Source: Carposina sasakii (Eukaryota > Arthropoda > Insecta > Lepidoptera > Carposinidae). Taken from it: a DNA stretch of 64,000 nt. Both the position numbers and the translations under genes were made by a program. Shown here one piece after another: positions 24,295-36,339 of the stretch. The stretch is from the NCBI GenBank assembly GCA_014607495.2, contig CP053148.1:14942001-15006000 (forward strand). The letters are read 5' to 3'. A model generated the notes under the pieces. That model did no database searches, had not been told where the DNA came from, and worked only from the letters and a program-made list of their open reading frames with translations. The stretch's first letter is position 1; every line of letters starts with the position of its first letter.

Positions 24295-24690
24295 TCATAA
24301 TAATAACAAGCCGCATCGCAGCTTGTGGCGAGCTATTTGGAGGTAGCGTTCCCACGGACCTGAATTACTCCCAGGGGAAGACCCTGTTCCTTTTCTCCGG
24401 CACCGGAGTGAAGTCTGATGAGAAATAATTCTCCACCTCTGGCTTGCGAAGGCAACTTCACCGGCTGGGTAGAGTGGAGTCGCAAGAGCTAGGACAGCTC
24501 GAGGGTGGATTTGTCCGTCCGTAAGTGGCAAGTTGGCCTTCGTGCACGTGCCTCGTTGCGGTATGACGTTTAAAGCCCAGGGGTACCACTCCACCAAATG
24601 TTGCCACTTTGTCATTCCGTGCTCGCGGCCGTTTAAGGAGCCCATCATGGGCCCCCATGAAATGAGTCGGCAAATCACCACTTGTCACTT
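24295..24690 (-). repeat. GC-rich dispersed repeat with (TTA)n tail, minus copy
   Basis: Inverted relative to 20,860-21,205 with its tail at the left (AATAATAATAAC). Open frames here on both strands are incidental to the repeat. Confidence 0.55.
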
Positions 24691-24946
24691 AACAAATTTG
24701 AGAATCATTTGTAATGACAGGAGGCGAACCCTCGAGGGAGAGATATGTATATTACCTACCAATGTTCGTACCTAAGCACACTTGACCAGTTCGTATTCAT
24801 TTCGACACAACGTTAAGAAATTTCGCATCAATCTGTTGATACGAGAACCTTTGCGGTTTTCAATCATTCATTTTGCAACCGTTAATTTGATATCTCGCGG
24901 AATATCGGCCTTTCCTAACAGAGATCCAAATTATGTTCTGAATGTA

Positions 24947-25303
24947 CAGGATGTTTTTTCGTTGCCACCCTTTACGAAGAGTACGTACTCTACACATTGA
25001 ATAAAGTAAGTTTATGCCCAAAAAAATGCTGGGAAACGATGTAAATTTTTGGGCGAAATGTATAGTGTCCAGTGTTTATATTAGTTTTTTATAGACAGAT
25101 TTTAATTATTTCTCGTGAAAAAATCTTGCTACACGTGTCTATGTGCATTTTTGAAAAAACTCAAAGTATTTACACAACTTTGGAGCCTAATATATTGGGA
25201 ACCAGACACTTCCCAGGTATGCTTCCATGGAGAAAAATGATCGTGATGATGAGGAGATTCCGTAGAATTCAGGAATGTTGATAACCAAAAAACATCTTGT
25301 ATA
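24947..25303. mobile_element. MITE (ACAGGATG family) copy
   Basis: Left ACAGGATGTTTTTTCGTTGC, right AAAAAACATCTTGTATAG. Confidence 0.7.
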
Positions 25304-25412
25304 GATACTTACCTATTAGTCATATTTGAATATGCCTTTGCTTTATTTATACAAAAGTAAATTGTTTTGATTACTCAAGTATACAAATTTGTAGGTAAGT
25401 ACTGCATGAGTA

Positions 25413-25872
25413 TTTTTCCGAAATAGGGTAGTTGACTATGGTTGAATTTTAATGACATTTTATGCTTATCAGAATAAATCATCAAAATCATACCTATTAA
25501 GTGTCCAAATGTGGTAGTAATAAGCCTTCAAAGTTAAGTGGGCAAGTCCATTTTTCAAATGTGAAATTAATTGAAAATTACAACATCAAAATGTCCACCT
25601 GCATCATTTACAGCAACTTTTGTTTTGTGACCATATTTATAAACGCAACATTGAATATAGCTGTATAACGTTCTTTTACGTTAGTTCTTTTACGCGCATA
25701 CAGTTACTGAAAGAGTGACATCATATCGTGGCAGCCGTTTCTACGGAGCGTTTTTTTGCAAGTCTAAAATTGTGATTTTAAAAAATCTTTCGCAAATGTT
25801 TCTTTTATTTTATAAACTTTCGATATAAATACAAATAAAAAAAAACTGTAAACGACCCTATTCCGGAATGAG
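25413..25872. mobile_element. TIR element, about 460 bp
   Basis: Left end TCCGAAATAGGGTAGTT pairs with right end AACGACCCTATTCCGGA. A left-end fragment of the same family (GGGGTAGTTTCCTATGGTTG and AAGTCTAAAATTGTGATTTT) lies at 29,862-30,030, just after the first coding exon of the CRAL-TRIO gene. No coding frame. Confidence 0.6.
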
Positions 25873-25930
25873 TCTTGTGTTCCTGTTTCCGTAGGAATTT
25901 CAAAAATTCCTTTTGGTGATGCCTTAATTG

Positions 25931-26137
25931 TTAGACAGTGCTGGATACCTCACGTTCATCATACCACGGTGGGGTGAACGGTGGAGTCCACTGTGGCGTG
26001 GCACTGCTGTTATTTGGCATTCCAAGATGCGTCTTACAATGATTATCATACTGCTCAGCATTGCAACAGACGAAACGTTGAAATGCGTCGGATTTATGTG
26101 GGTCGCATAATGCAACTCGACTAGGGCTGCTCAATGT
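25931..26137 (-). CDS. Candidate terminal exon, proline/tryptophan-rich C-terminus
   Basis: Reading leftward, the frame gives SSPSRVALCDPHKSDAFQRF, a cysteine-containing middle, then PQWTPPFTPPWYDE and TAA at 25,931. No ATG opens it. A possible acceptor (TTTTTAATAAG) precedes it near 26,138, and an AATAAA on this strand follows about 125 bases after the stop. Composition looks protein-like but no family is recognised and no partner exon was found. It begins 60 bases from the end of a MITE, so a mobile origin is possible. Confidence 0.25.
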   Translation of the reverse strand, partial: TLSSPSRVALCDPHKSDAFQRFVCCNAEQYDNHCKTHLGMPNNSSATPQWTPPFTPPWYDEREVSSTV

Positions 26138-27961
26138 CTTATTAAAAATAATTATGGCTCATTACAGCTGTCATAATTTAGTCAATATTCGAATATGTAT
26201 GTTTCTGTAGAATTGATCTATTTATTTTAATTATAGGTACCGATTTTGATTGACAGGATATATTTTTAACCAACTTCAAAAAAAGGAGGAGGTTCTCAAT
26301 TCGTCTGTATGTATAATTTTATAATAGTAAAGTTATTATTATACATTATGTATGTATTAAAGTAAAATAATCAACTAATAGCATAAACTATACACATCAT
26401 TATAGGTACCTGCGTACTGAATTTCGAGTCCGTCGATATTTTTCATACTCAACTCATATCCAATAGCTTTTTTGAGACTTATTAGTCCATAAAATATCTA
26501 CCGTTAAGGTACGTCTACTGGCTTAGACACTGTGAGGGCAAGTGTAAGAGTCTAGATTGTGGTGGTAGGTCCAACCTATCTACAGGGGAATACATAGCGA
26601 GTTTAATCACTTGTATGTGTACAGTGAATCGAATTAGAGGTCTCAAATAAAATGTTATTAAATAAACCTTCCCTTCTTGGATATAAGCATAATTTGCCAG
26701 CCCTAATTCTTATTGTAGAGGTATATTAGTGGAGTGCTATTCAATTTAGAATCAATTACTTTATTAACAAAGGCATGGCGAGTGTTTAGGTGTGGCTGCT
26801 ATAGAAGGGGGATTGTGTCAGTGAATACTATAGGTATACTTACATCAGTCAGTTAACTAGGAAATTAATTATTAAACGGTTTGGTCTAGACCAGTCTTTC
26901 CCAATGTGGGCGATAACGCCCCCTCGAAGGCGTTGGAAGCCTAGAGGGGCATTTAAGGCCCCAGAAAAAAATAGCGCAACTAATATGCTATTGACATTTT
27001 TATAGTGAAATAAAATGGGAGGCTCTACTGATTTTCAAAGTGGGCGTTAGACTAAATAAGTTTGCAAACCTCTATATAATTGTGTATAACGTTGTCAAAT
27101 AAACACTTTGTCAGTAAGGGTAGATAATGCCCGAATACTACCTATTTAAATTAAATATTTTCTATTTCAACTTTCATGTTTTCTTTTTTCATATAAATTT
27201 AGAAAACTTCCAATTAATCCAGTAACAAAAGTCTGCAATAAAATCGAATTGCCTTCCGATTTTAAACTTCATGCTTTTACGGACCTTCTACCAACAGCCA
27301 ATTTAGAGATCAGAGATCATATGTAAGGTACATATGTATATTAGTCACGCCCATTATTCCTCAAAAGAGGTTGGGCAAAAGTGTGCAATTTACATACCCA
27401 CTTTTCACTTTTGTATGAAAATAGTTGAAGATCAAATTTGACATGTACAAAAATGCATCGGTTGTTGCATTTGCCTGTTAAAGATTTTTGTCACTATGTA
27501 TAACTTAACATTTTAATAATTCAGCAGCTAACGCAATATAAACGACATTACCATGCTCATTATAGTGAAAACGTAATAAAGTAAGCAAGCACGCAAACAT
27601 CGATACTAAATTTATAACAAAATTGCAAAATAAATCTCTGCTACAAATAGATACAATTACAAAATTGAAGTCCGAAACGCCGGCTGTTACATAAAGAAAA
27701 AATTGCGTTACAAACGTTACTTAACATTGGACTATGTGAGCTAGTTGTCCATTGGGCAGCTATGTAAAACTAGTTGTAAAGGGTATAATAGGAGTTACTA
27801 CAGCTATTATATCACAAACGTGCACAAGGGTTAAAAAAAAGGGTCAGCTTGCTCTTTGGTTTTCTATGATAGTGTCCATATAGCCGCACTTAACGAAAAT
27901 TTTACCTACATGTTGGAACTGTAAGAGGGCTTGAATTTCCGTATGTATGTGGGCTATAATA
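26138..27961. other. Intergenic DNA with repeat scraps
   Basis: A CCAACTTCAAAAAAAGGAGG tail of a common lepidopteran repeat lies at 26,270-26,300, and the possible hAT fragment at 26,893. No gene seen. Confidence 0.5.
26893..27078. repeat. Possible hAT-type short element
   Basis: Starts CAGTCTTTCCCAATGTGGGC and ends with AAGTGGGCG...AAGTTTGCAAACCTCT. The left edge resembles hAT terminal CAGTGNTTCCCAA. The right terminus and target duplication are not clear. Confidence 0.3.
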
Positions 27962-28314
27962 TACAGGATGATTTTTGGTCGTCAACGTTCCCGAAAACTA
28001 CGGAATCTCCTCATCATCACGATCATTTTTCTCCATGGAAGCATACCTGGGAAGTGTCTGGTTTCCAAAATATTAGGCTCCAAAGTTGAGTAAATAGACT
28101 GCGTTTTTCTGCATAAATGCACATAGACGCGCGTAGCAGGATTTTTTCACGAAAAATAATTAATATCTGTCTATAAAAAAACTAACATAAACACTAGACA
28201 CTATAAATTTCGCACGATCAAGGAATTTAAAAATTTTTTGGCATAAACTTACTTTATTTCATGTATAGAATACGTACCCTTCGTTAAAGGTGGTCACAAA
28301 AAAACACTCTGTAT
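27962..28314. mobile_element. MITE (ACAGGATG family) copy
   Basis: Left ACAGGATGATTTTTGGTCG, right AAAAAAACACTCTGTATA. Confidence 0.7.
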
Positions 28315-29651
28315 AATATAGCATAGTTAAACACTACATTACTGTTTATCAAAAACTTATAGTTATTTCACATCTAGCCTTGCTATGTTAAACGTGGCTA
28401 TATGATGTCCTTCGTTATCCTGCAGTTCTAACTACCCCACTTTGGGGGACGCAGCCCTGTATGGTTACAATTTAGTTTATTGCAAGATCTCCTAAGGATG
28501 TAATTAAATAAATAGCATTGTTCGAGCAACTTTGATACGGTACCTATAATAAATATTTTCACTACATCCTTTCTTTCTAAACTTACAATTTTTGTACCTA
28601 TACGAGTAGTTATTACATTTTGTTATCCAGTTTAGTCTGCCCTATCAATAATATACAAATAAACTGACAATATACTCACCTTCGCTCCGAGACGCTAAGA
28701 TAAATATTTTGCAAGTCACTTGTGTAACGCTACGGACATCGGTCGTATGACAGGTTTCGTTGGACAAAGACAAACCGGGTGAAGGTCAGGCAGTGTGGTG
28801 AATGACTGCCTTCGAGAGCTTTATTGATTAACAGTTGATGACAACATAGTTCCACTTGCATATTTGAGTCATGGATCTTTCTATATGGTATCGAAACACG
28901 AGAGCTTATGGTGCGATTAGGTACTTACTGCTGGGTCTTACTGCTAGGTCTTAGTGGAGAAGTAGGTTAATGGTTAATTTTGTGTACTATTGTACAAGGT
29001 ACAGATATTATTTTATTTATTTGATAGAATTTGACTCATTTCTCGCACGCATAGACTTTAAAATATTCTTTATTATCCGAATTTGGGCACATAAAATTTA
29101 TTTCAAACTAGGGATCCGCCCCGGATTTTCACGGGTGTAATGCCCTTTTACATGGGCTGCAGCTACAGAAAAGTGTAATTTTAAGACTTTTTCAGACAAT
29201 TTGTTTTTAATTCTTCTCTCCGTAAAAACCATCTTCGTACTTCAAGGAATATTCTGTTCTAGAGAATTAGCGAAATCGGTTGTTGTTCTCGAGATTTGCG
29301 CTTAGCAACACATTTAGCGATTCATTTTTATTATTGTAACTATAGATACTACGTACTAACATTAAAGCTATAACATTTGAAAATTATTTCAAAACAATTA
29401 TCAGTTTTTACTTGCAGGAATCTTTCCATCGGTTATTATGATACTTACATTGCGATTTTTAGATCACGTGTGACTCTCCGAATTGATCCAATAATTGAAC
29501 TTTTTGCTACTGCTTTAAATCTGTGATTTGTCCATCAAAGTCAAGGTCAGAAGTTAATATTTGCCTGGCTGTGAATTACACCCTATACCTAGGTACCTAC
29601 AGCTGACCGGATACCTACATTATTCTTGTATAATTTTTCAGAAAAGTGAAC

Positions 29652-32600
29652 ATGTCTCGCCTAATGAAGCGCTACCTGACCCAGGCAGATGACTACCAAT
29701 GTCAGCTGTCAGCGGAGACCCAGGCCATCGCCAAGGAGCAGCTCAGGGAGACGGAGTACTCCAGAGCACAGGCCCTGAAGTCCATGAGGTGCTGGCTGGT
29801 GCAGAACCCCAAGTTCATGGCCGTGAGAATGGGTGAGTCAAAGCAGACTTATTACGTATCTTGCATAGGGGTAGTTTCCTATGGTTGAATCTTAATAACA
29901 TGTTATTCTTATCAGAATAAATAATAAAAATTATACCTATCTGTAAAATTACAATTTGATTATGTGTCCAACGTCAACGGAGGCAGGAGCGTTTTTCGGC
30001 AAGTCTAAAATTGTGATTTTGAAATACTTGGACAATTATCATCACCGATCGCTTATAAAACTCGTATTATAATCGTAAAGAAATTCTCATACTATTTTGT
30101 ACTTGTTCTCATGCATCTAGGATTCAGCGGGAAATACTAGAAGGGTGCGGGTGTAATTTCTTTGTAAAAATCCAAAATCTATTTTTAAATGGCTTTCATG
30201 TGTTTGTAAAGTGAAGTTTTCTTGTAGATAAGTTATATTTTGTTTACTTGTGATGTGATTCCAGTGCATGTGCGTGGTTTTATATGCTGGTAAGCTGAGT
30301 AAAACTTATGAACAGGCCTGAGACAATCCAATGCCTAGGTTATAAGATTCGAGGGCCAATGGAGAGTAAGTGAAGGGAAGGCGACTCTCAGTTGTAAATA
30401 TCGTTTTAATATCAGCAGTTATCAAATGAGACTTTTTTCGTAGTACATCAAGTCGTCATCCCTAAATTGAGACAAGTAACCTTAACCCAGATAGTACCGA
30501 CGTTCATCTTGATCTTGAAGATCAGCATGCAAATATTATGTTCCGGTTATGTACAGAACATTGTTGCATAACCGACAATGTCCGGCGTCCGCTCTACCGC
30601 GGTCACAGCAGTATTGAATGAATGAAAGAAAACATTTATTTTTCGCCACACATATGTATTGAAAAATTATATACAGGACATTATAAAAAAACTAGGTATA
30701 CCTACATGTCATAACTGATAGATGTATTAAAAAAACATTCTTATTAAGTTAGCAAACATGTGAAACGCGTGACTTTTACCTTGCCGTAAATTCTGTTGCT
30801 GAGTTTGTGGCGTTCAGAAACTTCTATTTTATAATTATAGTAGATAATTTTTGAGTTAGACCGCTAAGAGAGAACTAGTATTTATTAATTCATCATTAAA
30901 GTTCCTGTTAGTCACGAATTATACCGTATAGCAAATATTCAAGCAAGGATCCACAGAAAAAAGTAGACCAGCATAGAAATACCCAGATAAAGAAAAAAAA
31001 ATAGTAAGGTTTCATATGACTATAAGGACCGATTATTCTAATGGTCAAATAACCTATAATGAAGGATGAAGTTGATGCTGTAGGTACATACTTATACTTA
31101 TCTCTAAAAATTTATCAAGATAGTGCCATCTTTATGGTGCCAGCATGCAATAAATGAATCTAAATCTGAAGCATCAACTTTATCCTTCAGATAGGCTATC
31201 TGTGCATTGGAAATAAAGCTATTCCAAAATACTTCAGTTACATAAGCCTTCCATAAAGGTAAAAAATATGTAGTCGCAACAGCCAACGAACGTTGTTACG
31301 GGTCCCAAGAGTCAAGGCCGGTTGTGTAACTCACGTGGGTGATTAAGGAGAAGTTGCCTCAACTCCTAAATGTCAGCAATCTATCGACAGTTGCGAGGAA
31401 GCTTAAGCAAGCTCTTATTGTGGTGATTTTTAGGCCAACTGCCGAATTTTCAATGCTTTGTTATACTTAAGCGAAAGAGATGCAATCATATATGATGATG
31501 ATCTCCGACCGTATTTCGGCCAAGGCGACCAATCTCTACGGAGATTGGCCAGGTACGCAGGAGATATTATAGTGCATAAGTGTGTGCGCAAACAGAGATG
31601 CATTCTCTATTCCGTTACTCTCATAGTCCGATGGGACGGAAAGCCGACACGACCGGAGAGAGATCAGGCGCAGGACCAACGGTTTTACGTGCTTTCCGAG
31701 GCACGAGCTAAGTGACAATTTTACAACATTAAAATCTATACATGGAATAAATTCATTGGTACAAGCCCGTGACTGGGATCGAACTTACGCCTCCCGCTTG
31801 GAAGGTGCACGTCTTAATCACTGGGCTATCACCGCTTATCATAGAATCATAAAGTAGAATACCCAATGTTACGATATTTTTTTTCAAAATCGACATTTTT
31901 ACAAAGCGGTCGGGCATTAATTTCAGATACCTACACATAAAGATAAAATCGCAGAGCCCAGCTAGTACAAAAACTAAACAATACGAGTACATGTGAAAAT
32001 CTATATAATAGCAAAGATTTCTAAAGTAATAGAAACATTATCAAAACTGTTATTTTGAACTTCTTTAAACTTAAACTAGAAATGAAATGCATTTCAGATG
32101 CAAACTATCTCCTGCGTTTCCTGAGAGCTAAGAAATTCAGCGTCCCGATGGCTCAGGAGGCTATCGAGCGGTACATCCTGCTGCGTCAGTCCTGGGGCAT
32201 TGCGTTCAACCAACTGGATTATAAGCTGCCGGTCATGATGGAGCTTACAGATCTTGGGTAAGAACGTCAGTTACTTCAGGTATTATGTATATTGTAGGTC
32301 GTTAAAAGCTGAAGTTTACAAAGTAGGTTATCGTTGTCCAGAGTTAAGCTATGTTTTTTAAATGAATACCTATGTACAACATACAACGCTTAACATGGCA
32401 AAAGCCAGAGCATTAACCCGCAGTCGACATCGTTTTTCCACGGAGCTGTTTGGAGGCTTGGCTGGATTTTACTTCCTTTTGCCCGACACATTTATTTACG
32501 AACGCCGAGTTGTACTAAGACTTGATGCACTTAAATGTTGGAAAGAGTTGGACAATACTGCCATAATTGTCACCAATTATACATTATTATACTTCTACAA

Positions 32601-35231
32601 TATAGGTACGACACAAATGCAGAATCGCGGAATTGCTCTTTCCTAATAGACGAACCTCTAGTTCATGTCTAATTTGTTACTACATTTTTCAGATACATAT
32701 TCGCAAGCCCCTTCAAGGACAAGGCCGGACGTCGAGTTATCATATACAGGCCCGGTAGATATACTTACAAAATATTCTATCAATCTGTCATATAATTATG
32801 TATTTGTATCATACCTACTATTTATTATTCTCATTATTACGTATTTCATGTCACGGCAGTGAAACCACTGGGATAATATTAACTCCTGCTAAAGTTCTAA
32901 TAAAATGTTGTAAGAGAATCAGGTATGTTCACATAATTATACGCTTATCTATTCATTACACTATGTAGCACATTTCATCATATTTTATCTAGAGTGCACA
33001 GTAGGTAGTGTTCTAGTACATAGTTGTTTCGACACATTCGCTATTTCTCAAATCTACCGACATACGTATATACAGGATGTAACAAAAGGGGTATGTTAAG
33101 CGAAAAGCTATGTAAATACACAGTAACAGGAACCTTTCCCCAAAATTTCAGACTCGAAATCGCATATTTATTTTTCTAGATAGTATGACGAATTCCTAAA
33201 CAACTCAGGAATGTTAATACAATCTTGCAAAACAAACATGTGATTTCGAGTCTGAAATTTTGGAAATAGGTTCTCTATAGTGGGCTATTTACATAGCTCT
33301 TTTTGTTACACCCTGTAGACACGACTATATTCCCGAAATGGGCTAACAAGAACTAGAAACAATTTGCTAACATATCGGCTGAGGAAATGCCCTTGTCCCT
33401 TAGTCAACTCTTTTGACATGCACGGAAGGAAATGCAGCTGATGTATACTAGTGCAAAAAAGGGGTACCTATGCTATGAAAATGGCCCTTTTGTTACAGAG
33501 CAATGCAGAGCAATGCGTTGATCTTACTCTTCCATCAATATAACCGGTTACTGTAATATTTTCTCTAAAACTTAATCTTGTTAAGTTGTAATTTTTCAGA
33601 TAAAATATAAATACAGTCGAATTATAAAACTCCTACTAACAAACATCCTATAAATATAGAAATTTGTAGAGTGGTCATCATTGGTGGTGTATTATTTAAT
33701 ATTTAAATATGATGATTTAATAATTTGTACCCTTATCATTATCATTGGCGAATAATTTTGTGCGTAAAAATTAACACACATTTCTAACATCGTAGGTGTG
33801 TTCGACCCATATAAATTCACCAATCAAGACATGTGTCGTATCATGGGCATCTGCTATGAAACCCTGATGGAAGACGAGGAAAACCAGGTCCGGGGGTTCG
33901 TCCACTTCGCTGATGGTGCCGGAGCCAGCTTCCCCCTGCTTACCCTCTTCACACCTAAAGAAGCTGTAAGGATTGTGAAGAATGGGGAGGTATGATTGTT
34001 TCCTAGGATCACCCTAATACAATTATGTTAGTAGTCATAATGTATTAGGTACATACTAAGGGCCGACTTTTTCAATGGACAGATAGCCTATCTGAAGGAT
34101 AAAGTTGATGCTGTCTCTATCTTGCTTGATCTAGTTTTAGAGAAAGACAGAATAACAATCTTAAATCTGACCGATGGAAAATTCGACCCTAAGATAAAAT
34201 AGGTAATATTTATTGCATTTTTAAAGATCCTAAGACCCATTTTATGCAGAGCTGTTATATTCAACAGGAATGTTTTAGTAACCTTTTCTAGTAACGATTA
34301 AACTAGGCATCTCAACATAGGAAATTTAAGCCCGTAAAGATTTTTTATTCCCACTCGGGTGAGGAATTTTGTCCATTTTCTTTATTAATAATTTTATAAG
34401 ATTATTATTATTATTTGTCCAGCGCACCATACCGATGAGGCACAAAGAGATTTACGGCACCAGCGTCCAGCCAGCTCTAAAGTTCGCACTGGACTTTGGC
34501 ATGGGGCTCATCTCGGAGAAGATCCGCAAGCGCGTCAGGCTCTACACCAGCCACCAAGAAGTGGAGATCGACAAGTCGGTCCTGCCCAAAGAGTACGGCG
34601 GCGTAATGCCTATGAAGGAAATGATTGGTGAGGATACCTCCTCAAGTACCTGTATACTGTATGCAAACTGTACTTGTATGCAAACTTATGTAGCGTGTTA
34701 GATTAAAAACCTGTATATATGTCGAAGGCATATTGTAAAACACGCCCTATTACAAAACGACTAGGCATTTTGAATAGTATGGGTTTTGGAGCGAGACAAT
34801 TTGGCTTCTAGCAATTGGTCTGCTTAATTAATTAGGTTAGGTTATGTTAGACCTGTTAAAATAACAACGCACGAGTCGAGTGAGCGTAGCGAGCATGTCC
34901 CTGCTCAAGTGCTAAAAGGAATTTTTTCTCTCATACTATTCAAAATGCCTAGTCGTTTTGTAATAGGGCGTGTTTTACAATATGCCTTCGACATATACAT
35001 ATTGTATACCTATCATTTACAGAGCTATGGAAGCTTGAGCTAGCCAGGATGCGTGACACACTCCTAATGAACGACAAGTTAGCTGTGCGACTGGAGCTCT
35101 ACAGTGAGGCGGCGCGAGAAGGTTCCGTATCCGCTTTGCGAGCTGGGGCCAGCACGTGCGCAGGCGCAGACGCCGTCGGAGACGCCATGAGAGGACTCAC
35201 CGGCAACTTCAGGAAATTAGAAGTTGATTAA
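29652..35231 (+). CDS. CRAL-TRIO (Sec14-like) lipid-binding protein, alpha-tocopherol transfer protein-like; six coding exons
   Basis: Coding exons: 29,652-29,832; 32,098-32,257; 32,693-32,754; 33,796-33,989; 34,423-34,627; 35,023-35,231. All have GT/AG borders and phases 1,2,1,0,1 that join cleanly (1,011 nt, 336 residues). The first coding exon follows an acceptor at 29,640-29,641, and the first ATG after it is 29,652, so an upstream non-coding exon exists. Residues about 60-110 form the CRAL-TRIO N-terminal helical part ([11 protein letters not shown]). Residues about 115-280 form the Sec14 lipid pocket, with [20 protein letters not shown], an [10 protein letters not shown] stretch and the closing LPKEYGG motif. 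The C-terminus ends NFRKLEVD, as I recall for insect members. Family members carry hydrophobic lipids (tocopherol, retinoid or phosphoinositide) in the cytosol; the ligand here is unknown. The frame is intact. Three introns carry MITEs. Confidence 0.95.
31484..31840 (-). mobile_element. tRNA-derived SINE, full length
   Basis: Read on the minus strand: a tRNA-like head from about 31,835 (ATAGCCCAGTGATTAAGACG, and B box GTTCGATCCC), a body containing TCGTGCCTCGGAAAGCACG and GACTATGAGAGTAACGGAAT, then GGTCGGAGATC and an ATC-repeat tail. A possible short target duplication AATCATA flanks it. Other copies: 49,804-50,049, 63,843-64,000, head-only 53,186-53,295, and fragments at 14,815-14,880 and 41,948-42,035. 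Located in intron 1 of the CRAL-TRIO gene. Confidence 0.8.
33073..33317. mobile_element. Palindromic MITE (ACAGGGTGTAAC family) in CRAL-TRIO intron 3
   Basis: Left ACAGGATGTAACAAAAGGGG, right TTTTTGTTACACCCTGTAG. Arms share GAAATTTTGGGGAAAGG-type blocks in inverted order. Confidence 0.7.
34060..34197. mobile_element. Short MITE in CRAL-TRIO intron 4
   Basis: Left AGGGCCGACTTTTTCAATGG and right CGATGGAAAATTCGACCCT are inverted repeats. A longer diverged relative lies at 31,022-31,235 in intron 1 (AAGTTGATGCTG ... GCATCAACTTTATCC). Confidence 0.65.
34711..35002. mobile_element. Hairpin MITE filling CRAL-TRIO intron 5
   Basis: About 62 bases at 34,719-34,781 (starting ATGTCGAAGGCATATTGTAA) are the near-perfect reverse complement of 34,932-34,994. 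The spacer is about 150 bp. The element occupies roughly 290 of the 395 intron bases and ends 20 bases before the acceptor of exon 6. Confidence 0.8.
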
Positions 35232-35736
35232 CCGTAGCTGTATTTTTAACTATAAGTGATCTTACTGGAAGACTGAATATTACGAAAGAGAGTTTTATAT
35301 TCGATATCAGGGGCTTTATACAAATTTGTCGTATGTTTACAGCTTGGTAAAAATGTCCAGATATGGAACGGAAATACAAACTCATTGGTATACATTGTTA
35401 TTTACGACTTTCGATATTGAAACAGCATCAGTACGTTTTTAACAAGCTGCATTTTAGGTCCAACGGTACCTAAACCACCAACTATGGTACCTTTTAATAA
35501 GTTAGGTTATACACGGGTAAGCATTATACACGGGGAGTTTGAGATGTGTGAGGAAAGGGAACATACTCGGTATTTCACATCAAATCCACAGAGAAAATAA
35601 TAACTGGACACGAAAGTAGACAAAGCAGTATGTACTTCATACATCGCGTGTAAAAAGGGAATACATACAAGGCAGCCTAATTCCTAACTCGACAACATTC
35701 GAAATGAAATGATTACTTAATTGTTAAATATGGTAC

Positions 35737-36339
35737 AATAAATAAGTTATTATTCCACTAAGATCATCAGAGACATGTTTCCCCAAAAAATGTGAAATTA
35801 TGCATATTTCTTTCTTCCCTAGAGTTAAATTTGATATAATTGGATTTGACTGAAATATATGAGATATGTCTTAATATATCCCCCTCGCTCATCTCATGCC
35901 TATTCTCTGAAACATTCGAAACAATAACAAACGAGTTTCACGAAACGAAACATCACAATAAACTACGACTCCTACATCCATGGCAACTTGGCTGCTACGA
36001 GTTCCGTACAAAACGATTTTGAGAAAGCATCATCACAAAATCGGTGTTTATAAAAATAAGCCCGACATTTTTGCAAATAAAATGCGTGCGAAATCACAAC
36101 AAAATTTAGGCTTTAGAAGTAATGTTTGGATTAGAAATCCGTGCTAACGAGGATTCTGACGTAACACCAAAACTTAAAATTAATTAGAAATCACATCTAC
36201 TTATTAAGTATATTAATAACAATCACACGAATGTTCTAATCCAGTGTTATACTTCCCATGCCATGCTGGTACAGCGGTCAGCATAGTAAATTTTAGAGGC
36301 TTTTGTAAATTGTATTATAATTACACAAATAGTAATAAA
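35737..36339 (+). terminator. Polyadenylation signals of the CRAL-TRIO gene
   Basis: AATAAA occurs at 35,737-35,742, about 505 bases after the stop codon, and again at 36,334-36,339. Either could end the transcript. Which one is used cannot be told from sequence. Confidence 0.45.

Noticed and set aside
24295..24690. Overlapping long frames on both strands
   Set aside because: The region is a repeat found inverted at 20,860-21,205; frames are not conserved between copies.
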